Source of the DNA: Nitrospira sp. UBA2083
GTDB lineage: Bacteria; Nitrospirota; Nitrospiria; Nitrospirales; Nitrospiraceae
Reading direction: 5' to 3'
NCBI GenBank assembly: GCA_002331625.1
Contig: DCZN01000061.1
Span: 36,964-83,021, forward strand
Length of the DNA stretch: 46,058 nt
Of this stretch, positions 15,850 to 23,005 are shown in pieces (the first letter of the stretch is position 1; each line of letters begins with the position of its first letter). The notes beneath the pieces are model-generated. The model was not told the origin of the DNA. It did no database searches and saw only the letters and a program-made list of their open reading frames with translations. The translations under genes and the position numbers were made by a program.

Positions 15850-16275
15850 ATGAACACGCCAACATCACAATCCGATCACATTCTGTTTTTCCGCGGAACG
15901 GACTGGGAAAAGCGTCTGTCGCCGGAACAATTTCAGAAGTTCGTGTCCGACTGGGCCGATTGGTTTGAACGCTTGAAACAAGAAGGGAAATGTACGGGGG
16001 GCCATCCGTTGCGTCTTGCAGGCAAGCTTGTTTCCGGTAGGAACGGACACCTTGTGACGGATGGTCCGTTCGCCGAATCAAAGGAAGCCCTTGGCGGCTA
16101 CTTTTATCTCCAGGTTGCCAACATGGATGAAGCGATAGAGATCGCCAAGCAGTGTCCTGGACTCGAACATGGTTGTGTTGTGGAAGTTCGGCCCGTCGCT
16201 GAGAGGTGCGCGGACAGAAGAAGGGAATTGGAAGAGGCGGCTCGTCACAATCAATTCGTCGACGCAACAGGTTGA
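15850..16275 (+). CDS. YCII-related (DGPF) protein
   Basis: 141 residues. HILFFRGTDWEKRLSPEQFQ, GHPLRLAGKLV, and VTDGPFAESKEALGGYFYLQ (the DGPF motif) followed by AIEIAKQCPGLEHGCVVEVRP identify the family. It is an open-faced beta-sheet dimer of unknown chemistry, often encoded beside ECF sigma factors, though none is present here. The C-terminal tail (RRRELEEAARHNQ) is polar. GGAGAGGG precedes ATG 15850, 62 bp after the SRPBCC gene. Confidence 0.85.
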   Translation: MNTPTSQSDHILFFRGTDWEKRLSPEQFQKFVSDWADWFERLKQEGKCTGGHPLRLAGKLVSGRNGHLVTDGPFAESKEALGGYFYLQVANMDEAIEIAKQCPGLEHGCVVEVRPVAERCADRRRELEEAARHNQFVDATG

Positions 16276-16394
16276 GGGCATGAGCCAGGATGAGAAGACA
16301 ACGAGACGGGCATTCCAGGAACCGTTATGTGCGCACGTGCGCCGGATCAGCGCAAAGACAATCCCAGACACCCCCGATCAAGGGAGAATTCATT

Positions 16395-16835
16395 ATGACC
16401 AGGAAAACCATCACCACGGCGCACGAGACCACATCACACATCGAAGCACACGCCTTCATCAAAAGCGTTCATGGAGTGCGCTATCAAGTCAGGGACGTGG
16501 CCCGTGCAGTGACGTTCTACACGCAGTATCTCGGTTTCACGTTGAAACACCAACAGCCGCCAGCGTTCGCGAATGTCTCGCTAGGAGACGCGCATATTCT
16601 CCTGAGCGGGCCCGGAGCATCCGGCTCGCGGCCTATGCCGAATGGGCGACATCAGGAACCAGGCGGATGGAACCGTGTGGTGCTGAAAGTAACCGATCTG
16701 CCCGGCCTCATCGCTGCACTCAAGAGGGCGGGCGTCACGTTTCGCAATGAGATGGAAGTCGGTCCCGGCGGCAAGCAGATACAGATCGAAGACCCTGATG
16801 GCAATCCCATCGAGTTGTTTGAGCCGGCATCGTAG
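16395..16835 (+). CDS. VOC-family protein
   Basis: 146 residues from ATG 16395, chosen because AAGGGAG lies 8 nt upstream; the in-frame extension to 16290 has basic, noncoding-like composition. GVRYQVRDVARAVTFYTQYL opens the fold, VSLGDAHILLSGPG follows, and QIQIEDPDGNPIELFEPAS closes it with the metal-site Glu. A bleomycin-resistance/fosfomycin-type or glyoxalase-like binding role is possible; not resolved. The first 20 residues (TRKTITTAHETTSHIEAH) are a polar extension. Confidence 0.8.
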   Translation: MTRKTITTAHETTSHIEAHAFIKSVHGVRYQVRDVARAVTFYTQYLGFTLKHQQPPAFANVSLGDAHILLSGPGASGSRPMPNGRHQEPGGWNRVVLKVTDLPGLIAALKRAGVTFRNEMEVGPGGKQIQIEDPDGNPIELFEPAS

Positions 16836-16942
16836 GTGGTCTGTGCGCTGACCCGGCGTCCCTAAAGGTTTCCCCATGAACCATGGAAGCCCCTGACAAC
16901 ATATTGAAGCCGGCCTGTCTACATGATGAAGGCATCTCGACC

Positions 16943-17365
16943 ATGAAACCTCGTATTTCGGTCATTACCATCGGTGTTGACGATCTCGACCGTTCGGTTT
17001 GCTTCTATCGAGACGGATTAGGGCTGAAGACCGAGGGGATCGTGGGCACGGAGTTCGAACACGGGGCGGTCGCGTTCTTTGATTTGGAGGCAGGGCTGAA
17101 GCTGGCGCTCTGGCCGCGCAAAAGTTTGGCGCATGACTCCGGCCTTCCACTTGGGACGCCGAGCCCTACCGAATTCTCTATCGGCCACAATGTGGCATCG
17201 AAGGCCGACGTGGATGCCGTGATGGAACAGGCACGCCGGGCCGGAGCGGTGATAGTCAAGTCGGCCCAAGATACCTTCTGGGGCGGCTATGCGGGCTATT
17301 TTCATGATCCTGATCAGCATTTATGGGAAGTCGCTTGGAACCCGGCCTGGGAAGGCGACGAATAA
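16943..17365 (+). CDS. VOC-family protein
   Basis: 140 residues. ISVITIGVDDLDRSVCFYRD, GVAFFDLEAGLKLALWPR-like strands, and the end YAGYFHDPDQHLWEVAWNP with Glu in the metal position give a typical glyoxalase/extradiol-type VOC protein. An upstream in-frame extension to 16883 is less likely; GAAGG stands 12 nt before ATG 16943. It is followed 18 nt after its stop by another VOC gene, and the two probably share one transcript. Confidence 0.85.
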   Translation: MKPRISVITIGVDDLDRSVCFYRDGLGLKTEGIVGTEFEHGAVAFFDLEAGLKLALWPRKSLAHDSGLPLGTPSPTEFSIGHNVASKADVDAVMEQARRAGAVIVKSAQDTFWGGYAGYFHDPDQHLWEVAWNPAWEGDE

Positions 17366-17383
17366 CAGAAGGAAGGAGACACC

Positions 17384-17791
17384 ATGATCAGCAAAATCTT
17401 TGTCAATCTCCCCGTGAAGGATCTCGATAAGTCGCTGGCGTTCTTCAAAGCGGTCGGCTTCTCGTTCAACCCGCAGTTTACGGACAAGACCGCCGCCTGC
17501 ATGGTCATGAGCAACGACATCTATGCCATGCTGCTGACCCACGATAAGGTGAAGGAATTTACGAAAAAGCCTATTGCCGATGCCCATAAGGCGACCGAGG
17601 TCCTTACCGCCCTTGCTGTTGAGAATAAGGCAAAGGTGAATGAGGTTGCGGATAAGGCGATCCAAGCTGGCGGCAAGGAAGCTTATGCTCCCAAGGACTA
17701 CGGCTTCATGTTCGCGCGCAGCTTTGAAGACCCGGACGGCCATATCTGGGAAGTGTTCTGGATGGACTCGGCGCATGTACAGGCGGGATAG
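17384..17791 (+). CDS. VOC-family (extradiol-dioxygenase-like) protein
   Basis: 135 residues. KIFVNLPVKDLDKSLAFFKA, MVMSNDIYAMLLTHDKVKEF and the end FARSFEDPDGHIWEVFWMD are the pattern of a large uncharacterised VOC subgroup. Glu in IWEVFW fits the metal site; the usual first His is replaced by Asn (FVNLP), which is normal for this subgroup. GGAAGGAG precedes ATG 17384. It shares a cluster with the preceding VOC gene and the following DoxX gene. Confidence 0.85.
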   Translation: MISKIFVNLPVKDLDKSLAFFKAVGFSFNPQFTDKTAACMVMSNDIYAMLLTHDKVKEFTKKPIADAHKATEVLTALAVENKAKVNEVADKAIQAGGKEAYAPKDYGFMFARSFEDPDGHIWEVFWMDSAHVQAG

Positions 17792-17870
17792 GCGACGGGC
17801 TGCAAACAGAGCGAACAACGCCAACAAACCGTGACCGGTATGTGAACCGTATTTACGGAGGGAGGATTCT

Positions 17871-18269
17871 ATGATTCCAGCGGATATGAGCTCCTCTTCG
17901 CTCTCGAAAACGATGCGCTGGATCGGCTACCTCATGGCCGCCGTGCCGACGCTCTTGTTCGTGATGAGCGGTGGTATGAAAATCATGAACGTGCCGATGG
18001 CCGCAGAAGGCTTCATACATCTTGGCTATCCCGAACACCTGGCCCTTGGGATCGGGATCATCGAGCTCAGTTGTCTCACGCTGTATCTCATTCCACAGAC
18101 GGCCGTCCTGGGGGCTATTTTGCTCACTGGGTACCTGGGTGGCGCAACCGCTAGTCATGTCCGTATCGGGGAACCGTTCACTGCTGCGTTGTTGCTCGGT
18201 CTCTCAATATGGGGGAGCCTTTATCTTCGAGATGAGCGAATCCGGGCACTGTTACCATTACGACACTAA
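17871..18269 (+). CDS. DoxX-family membrane protein
   Basis: 132 residues with four hydrophobic helices: about 19-37 (YLMAAVPTLLFVMSGGMKI), 52-72 (LALGIGIIELSCLTLYLI), 76-93 (AVLGAILLTGYLGGATA) and 105-121 (AALLLGLSIWGSLYL). SGGMKI and the loop GGATASHVR with an acidic site are typical of DoxX-like inner-membrane proteins, which in other bacteria take part in thiosulfate or redox-stress metabolism. GGAGGGAGG precedes ATG 17871. Role here unknown. Confidence 0.85.
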   Translation: MIPADMSSSSLSKTMRWIGYLMAAVPTLLFVMSGGMKIMNVPMAAEGFIHLGYPEHLALGIGIIELSCLTLYLIPQTAVLGAILLTGYLGGATASHVRIGEPFTAALLLGLSIWGSLYLRDERIRALLPLRH

Positions 18270-18340
18270 GTAAAGATCGATCGTGCACAAGCTCATACGA
18301 CGTTCGTCGAAGCCATTCTACACTCAACCACAAGGAGGCC

Positions 18341-18943
18341 ATGATGATTACAACACGACTGACCGTCATTTTATTGGGACTCACCCTCGCAGTCACCCCG
18401 GTTCTCGCGAAAGAGCAGAAGCATGAGAAGCCCATGGATGAAAAAGCCATGATGGAATTGTGGCAAAAGTTGGCCGCGCCTGGTGAACCCCATAAGCAAT
18501 TGGAGAGTTTGGCCGGCAGTTGGACAACGCAGACGAAGGAATGGATGGAACCCGGCAAACCACCGATGGAATCGAACGGCACCGTCGAAATGAGGTCGGT
18601 ACTGGGCGGACGGTTTCTCCAGCAGGAATTCACCGGCAGCATGATGGGCCAACCCTATTCGGGTATTGGGACGACCGGCTATGACAACTTGCGCAAGAAA
18701 TATGTGTCGACGTGGATCGATTCGATGGGCACCGGGGTGTTCATTATGGAAGGCACAGCCAGCCCCGATGGCAAGACCATCACACTCAAGGGAGGCCATG
18801 ATGAACCGGGCGGGGGCCACATGACCCATCGTGCGATCTGGAAACTCGTCGATCAGAACACGCAGATCTTCGAAATGTACGGTGCGCACAAAGGCCAGAA
18901 AGAAATGAAGGGGATGGAGATTGTCTATACGCGGAAGCAATAA
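18341..18943 (+). CDS. Exported DUF1579-family protein
   Basis: 200 residues. A signal peptide (TTRLTVILLGLTLAVTPVLA, cleavage after VLA at about 23) is followed by the DUF1579 core: LESLAGSWTTQTKEWMEPG, RSVLGGRFLQQEFTG, GIGTTGYDNLRKKYVSTWID, and the end GMEIVYTRK. The fold is a lipocalin-like barrel; the usual substrate is not known. It should act in the periplasm. AAGGAGG stands before the double ATG at 18341. It probably ends its own transcript, with 61 bp to the next gene. Confidence 0.85.
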   Translation: MMITTRLTVILLGLTLAVTPVLAKEQKHEKPMDEKAMMELWQKLAAPGEPHKQLESLAGSWTTQTKEWMEPGKPPMESNGTVEMRSVLGGRFLQQEFTGSMMGQPYSGIGTTGYDNLRKKYVSTWIDSMGTGVFIMEGTASPDGKTITLKGGHDEPGGGHMTHRAIWKLVDQNTQIFEMYGAHKGQKEMKGMEIVYTRKQ

Positions 18944-19004
18944 CGACGGGCACGGCCTTTGCTCGCTCCAAGAGGAAGGGCCGGGCACGTGAAGGAGGCT
19001 GATC

Positions 19005-19301
19005 ATGGTGCCTGTCGTGTGGGATACGTGGTTGAAATCCGGTGCCGAAGCGGAGGGATTCCAACTGACCCGCCAAGTGTGGTCGGACAGGTGGAGTTTT
19101 GATGGGTACCTGTCCCATCAAATCCTCGTCGATGAGGATGCCCCTGGTCACCTCATCGCTTGTGCGCAATGGCAACGTCGCGAGGAGGCGGAAGCAGTCC
19201 TCGCCAAGGACAAAGGTTCGGAAACGATTCGCCAGCGTACGCCGCTGTTGGCACGCCCCCGCGAACGCTGGGTGACGTGCGAGGACCGAGCAGCCCCATG
19301 A
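19005..19301 (+). CDS. Small ABM-like (dimeric alpha/beta-barrel) protein
   Basis: 98 residues. VVWDTWLKSGAEAEGFQLTR, FDGYLSHQILVDEDAPGHL and IACAQWQRREEAEAVLAK form the strand-helix-strand pattern of the ABM-like superfamily. No active-site residue can be named. AAGGAGG (18991-18997) lies 7 nt before ATG 19005. The stop overlaps the ATG of the lipoprotein-methyltransferase gene, so the two are coupled. Confidence 0.65.
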   Translation: MVPVVWDTWLKSGAEAEGFQLTRQVWSDRWSFDGYLSHQILVDEDAPGHLIACAQWQRREEAEAVLAKDKGSETIRQRTPLLARPRERWVTCEDRAAP

Positions 19302-19969
19302 ACCGCGCATCGAGCGGTTGTCGTCTTTCACGAGGAATCCGCGCCGCCGCCAATATCTTTTCGCGATCCCTGTTCCTCCTGCTAGGATCGTTGCTCCTTT
19401 CTGCCTGCGCCGAGATGGCGTACCGCCACATGAACGATCCCTCGCGGGATGCCTGGCAGAAACCCAAGGAGGTAGTCGAGCGGCTCGCGATTGCATCCGG
19501 CATCCGTATCGCGGACATCGGCGCTGGCGGAGGCTATTTCACTTGGCATCTAGCCAGTGCGGCAGGACCGAGTGGAACCGTCTATGCTGTGGAGATCGAC
19601 GACACCGCATTGGAGATCATCAATAAAGAGATGACGTCCCGCGGCATCACCACGGTCAAACCGATCCGTGCCGACCCTCATGACGCCAAACTTCCCGAGC
19701 CGGTGGATCTCGTCTTCAGTTGCGACACGTACCATCATATGGACGGTCGTATTGATTATTTCCGCTCCCTCGTCCGTTACCTTACGCCGAATGGACGAGT
19801 CGCCATTCTGGATTTTCACCCGCATGGGCTCTTTTCAGGCCTGCTTGGCCACGGAACTGCGAAAGAAGATGTTCGACGGGAAATGGAAGCAGCCGGCTAT
19901 CGCCTGGTTGCAGACCATACCTTGATCGAGAGTCAGCATTTTCAGATTTTTTCACGAGCGATACCATGA
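19298..19969 (+). CDS. Lipoprotein with a class I methyltransferase domain
   Basis: 223 residues. The N-terminus has a basic stretch, the hydrophobic SLFLLLGSLLL and the lipobox LSAC (Cys 37), so the mature protein should be a lipid-anchored periplasmic protein. The rest is a methyltransferase fold: AYRHMNDPSRDAWQKPKEVV, motif I ADIGAGGGYFTWHLA, VYAVEIDDTALEII, and DTYHHMDGRIDYFRS. SAM is not known to be supplied to the periplasm, so the location and the domain are at odds. The ATG at 19298 overlaps the upstream stop; an upstream in-frame start at 19160 would bury the signal peptide and is rejected. Confidence 0.75.
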   Translation: MNRASSGCRLSRGIRAAANIFSRSLFLLLGSLLLSACAEMAYRHMNDPSRDAWQKPKEVVERLAIASGIRIADIGAGGGYFTWHLASAAGPSGTVYAVEIDDTALEIINKEMTSRGITTVKPIRADPHDAKLPEPVDLVFSCDTYHHMDGRIDYFRSLVRYLTPNGRVAILDFHPHGLFSGLLGHGTAKEDVRREMEAAGYRLVADHTLIESQHFQIFSRAIP

Positions 19970-20056
19970 TCAGCAAGTCTCCCCCTGAACATGCCATGCG
20001 AAAGAATGTCGGTTGATGCCTTCGGAATCTATCTCGTGCCAATGCGTAGGTGAATC

Positions 20057-21322
20057 ATGTGGTTTATATGCAGGATCGGTGGTGCAGCGACGCTCATCTT
20101 AGCTGGGTTGCTTTCCTCTTTTGCACTCCCTATTGAGGAGTGGCGCACCGGTGACCAACAGCTGGTACCCCTGACGTATGAGCCAACTCAATCGGAACCG
20201 AACGCTTCGAGAAGGCTATGGATTGATACGGACGCCGCGTGCGGGTATAGCCGTCGAACGGACCCTGACGATTGCTTTGCCATTGCTCTGCTGGCTCAGT
20301 TCTCAGATGTTCAGGTCGTCGGCATTTCGACCGTCTTCGGTAACGGGCCGCTTGAGGTCGTCAACCGAACAACTATCGATCTCGCATCTGGATTATCAGC
20401 AGAACTTCGTCGTCCCCTGCCTGTCTACAGCGGATATCCGGGCCCTCAGACTGAAAATTCACCACCGTTGAAACCTCCAGCCCACGACGCCCTTGCGAAT
20501 GCCCTCGCGCAAGGTCCACTTACAATTATTGCGCTGGGGCCTCTAACAAATCTTGCTGCCGTGCTCCGCGAGCGGCCAACTTTGCGCACACAGATCACCC
20601 GCGTTCTGGCCGTGATGGGGAGACGCCCAGGGCATCTCTTTCACCCCGCAGAGGGAGCCGGATCTGGAATCCTCTTCGGACATGGACCGGTCTTCCGAGA
20701 TTTCAACTTCGTGATGGATATGGGGGCAGTCTCGGAAATCGTCGCCTTGGACGTGCCCATCACTTTGATTCCATACGATGCAGCTCGTGGAATCGAGATG
20801 ACCGCTGACGACCTTGATCGGCTTGGTGAATCCAATCGTGTGGTAGCGTGGATCGCCACGCGGGCGCGCCCCTGGTTAGGGTACTGGCTGCAGGAGATCG
20901 GTCGCAAAGGGTTCTCTCCGTTTGACCTCCTTGCAGCCGCGTATGTCACCGACCCGTATCAGTTCAAATGCGCACCGGTCAGAATCTGGGTCGGCGAGGA
21001 TCCAACCTTGTTCATTCCGTTTTGGCGATCCACGGCGCTGTTGGTCGGCCAAAACGCACCCTCTGGAAATACCATGGCTGTGGGTTCGGCTTCGTATTGC
21101 GCTAAGATTTCGGCTGACCTTAAAGATCGACTCGTTGATCGATTCGTTTCATGGAGTAAGGAATTTGATGCGGTGCTGTCAGAGAAAGCGGTCGCACCGG
21201 TTCCCCCTGACCAAGAACCACATCAACGGGATCGAAGGGTTCTGGTCATTGGCCGAGCACATTCTCTACAATTACCGGGGCGTGTCCAAACATCACTTCC
21301 CGATGTATCTGAAGGAAATTGA
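20057..21322 (+). CDS. Exported nucleoside-hydrolase-like protein with an IS-derived 3' end
   Basis: 421 residues. A signal peptide (GGAATLILAGLLSSFALP) precedes a nucleoside-hydrolase domain: WIDTDAACG (57-59) and TDPDDCFAIALLA carry the calcium-binding Asp residues, IIALGPLTNLAAVL and FNFVMDMGA are other family motifs (the usual FN-x-x-xDP-xA is changed to FNFVMDMGA). The enzymes cleave the N-glycosidic bond of ribonucleosides. From about residue 380 the reading frame leaves the family and crosses, in another frame, a transposase fragment (21195-21341), so the natural C-terminus was probably replaced and about 40 residues are foreign. Activity may still be possible. Confidence 0.75.
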   Translation: MWFICRIGGAATLILAGLLSSFALPIEEWRTGDQQLVPLTYEPTQSEPNASRRLWIDTDAACGYSRRTDPDDCFAIALLAQFSDVQVVGISTVFGNGPLEVVNRTTIDLASGLSAELRRPLPVYSGYPGPQTENSPPLKPPAHDALANALAQGPLTIIALGPLTNLAAVLRERPTLRTQITRVLAVMGRRPGHLFHPAEGAGSGILFGHGPVFRDFNFVMDMGAVSEIVALDVPITLIPYDAARGIEMTADDLDRLGESNRVVAWIATRARPWLGYWLQEIGRKGFSPFDLLAAAYVTDPYQFKCAPVRIWVGEDPTLFIPFWRSTALLVGQNAPSGNTMAVGSASYCAKISADLKDRLVDRFVSWSKEFDAVLSEKAVAPVPPDQEPHQRDRRVLVIGRAHSLQLPGRVQTSLPDVSEGN

Positions 21323-21341
21323 GTATCGCTTCAACCAGGTG
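21195..21341 (+). mobile_element. C-terminal fragment of an IS1595-family transposase
   Basis: In a frame different from the nucleoside hydrolase the DNA reads LTKNHINGIEGFWSLAEHIL, then YNYRGVSKHHFPMYLKEIEY and RFNQ. HINGIE-FWS, the GVSK motif and the LKE-EWRFN-like end are the C-terminal signature of ISXO2-like DDE transposases of the IS1595 family, with the last catalytic Glu in NGIEGFW. No inverted repeats or target duplication are visible, so only a scar remains, directly upstream of the flagellar regulators. Confidence 0.75.
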
Positions 21342-21441
21342 TGTCCAGTCTTTGTCTTAGTAATTGATATAACTTGCAAAGGGTGCCATGGGCCATTATT
21401 CTAACCCCGCCACGAATTTTGTATTCCAAATGGTGCGGGGA

Positions 21442-22893
21442 ATGAGCCAACTTCAGGTCTTAGTTGTCGATGACGATCCTGCCGTGCGGGATGTTCTGCA
21501 GGAGATTCTTCAGCAGGAAGGCCATGGTGTTCTGACGGCAGAAGACGGCACCACGGCCATTCAGGCAGTCAAAGATTCCGTGGTTCATATTGTGATCACG
21601 GATTTGCAACTACCCGATATCGATGGGTTAGAGATTATCGATCGGGTGGTCAAGCATGACGCCAAGATCATTCCCGTCATGATGACAGGGTTCGGGACGA
21701 TTGAAACAGCAGTCCAGGCCATGAAGTCCGGTGCCTTTGATTTTGTTACCAAGCCGTTTGATCTTGAGACGGTTGCGGCGGTGGTCCGGAAAGCAGCCGA
21801 GTTTTATCGCCTTCGCCAAGAAAACCATCTGTTGCGGAGGGCTGTCCGTGACCAGTATCGGTTAGAGCAACTGGTGGGAGTCAGTGAGCCGATGCAGCAC
21901 GTGCTCGAATTTGTGCAAAAAGTTGCCGACAGCGACAGCACCGTCATGATTCAAGGGGAGAGCGGAACAGGGAAGGAGCTGGTCGCCCGCATGCTCCACT
22001 TCAATAGTCTGAGGAGGGATCGCCCTCTGGTTCCCGTGAACTGCGGCGCGATTCCCGAAAACCTGCTGGAATCTGAACTCTTCGGGCATGAAAAAGGCGC
22101 TTTTACCGGTGCCACCCATTCGCGGATGGGTCGGTTTGAATTGGCGAACGGCGGCACCATTTTTCTCGATGAAATCGGCGAAATGAGCCTGCCGCTGCAA
22201 GTGAAACTCTTGCGGGTATTGCAGGAGCGGGAATTCGAACGGGTCGGGGGAAATCGCACCATTCATGTGGATGTGCGCATCATCGCAGCGACGAATCAGG
22301 ATTTGGAAACGATGGTCGAGGAACGGCGATTCCGCAAGGATCTGTTCTATCGGCTCAATGTCATTCCGATCATGATCCCTCCTCTTCGAGAACGTCAAAC
22401 CGACATTCCGCTCCTCATCGAGCATTTCCTCACGCGATTCAATCAGAGCAAGCACACCGAGGTGGTCGGCTTTACGTCCGAGGCGCTGCAGATATTGGCG
22501 GACTATGACTGGCCCGGCAATATTCGAGAGTTGGAAAACATGATTGAACGGCTTGTCGTCCTGAAAAAGCACGGGATGTTGTCGGCCGAGGATCTCCCTC
22601 CGAAGATCGGCCGCCGCCAGCCGGTTTCTGAATTCAAGGAACAGTTTATTCGGTTTAACGACGACGGGATTAATCTTTCACGAGAAGTTGAACAGTATGA
22701 AAAACATCTCATCATGGAAGCGTTGCGGAAAGCCAACGGGGTCACTGCTCGAGCGGCTCAGTTACTCCATTTGAACCGAACGACGCTGGTCGAAAAGCTC
22801 AAGCGCAAAGGGGTGGACCCGCGCTCTCATGTGGAAACGCTTCCCCTCTGGCCGCGTGCCTCCAGTCAAAAGATTGACGACCTCCCGACCTAG
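21442..22893 (+). CDS. NtrC-family sigma54-dependent response regulator
   Basis: 483 residues from ATG 21442 (start uncertain; in-frame ATG codons also at 21388 and 21430). Receiver: VVDDD at 8-12, phosphoacceptor D54 in ITDLQLPDIDG, T82 and K104 (TKPF). AAA+ domain: Walker A GESGTGKE at 172-179, the sigma54 contact loop GAFTGA at 219-224, then IFLDEIGEM. The C-terminus is a Fis-type HTH (ARAAQLLHLNRTTLVEKLKR). It should activate sigma54 promoters when phosphorylated. Its position ahead of flgB suggests a flagellar master or class-II activator. Unlike many FleQ/FlrA proteins its receiver keeps the phosphorylation site. Confidence 0.85.
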   Translation: MSQLQVLVVDDDPAVRDVLQEILQQEGHGVLTAEDGTTAIQAVKDSVVHIVITDLQLPDIDGLEIIDRVVKHDAKIIPVMMTGFGTIETAVQAMKSGAFDFVTKPFDLETVAAVVRKAAEFYRLRQENHLLRRAVRDQYRLEQLVGVSEPMQHVLEFVQKVADSDSTVMIQGESGTGKELVARMLHFNSLRRDRPLVPVNCGAIPENLLESELFGHEKGAFTGATHSRMGRFELANGGTIFLDEIGEMSLPLQVKLLRVLQEREFERVGGNRTIHVDVRIIAATNQDLETMVEERRFRKDLFYRLNVIPIMIPPLRERQTDIPLLIEHFLTRFNQSKHTEVVGFTSEALQILADYDWPGNIRELENMIERLVVLKKHGMLSAEDLPPKIGRRQPVSEFKEQFIRFNDDGINLSREVEQYEKHLIMEALRKANGVTARAAQLLHLNRTTLVEKLKRKGVDPRSHVETLPLWPRASSQKIDDLPT

Positions 22894-23005
22894 CCGATGC
22901 CAACCCTGACGCAATTCCCAGGGGTTCACACTCCATCCCGATAAATACACTGATTTTATTCGAGTTTTTTGCTGATGTCAGGGGCATGAGCTTTGCTGAT
23001 GCTCT

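Noticed and set aside
22982..22997. A sigma54-like GGGCAT-N5-TTGCT before the TPR gene
   Set aside because: The spacing is right, but transcription would start at about 23008, after or at the only plausible start codons that keep the signal peptide. It is probably a chance match.
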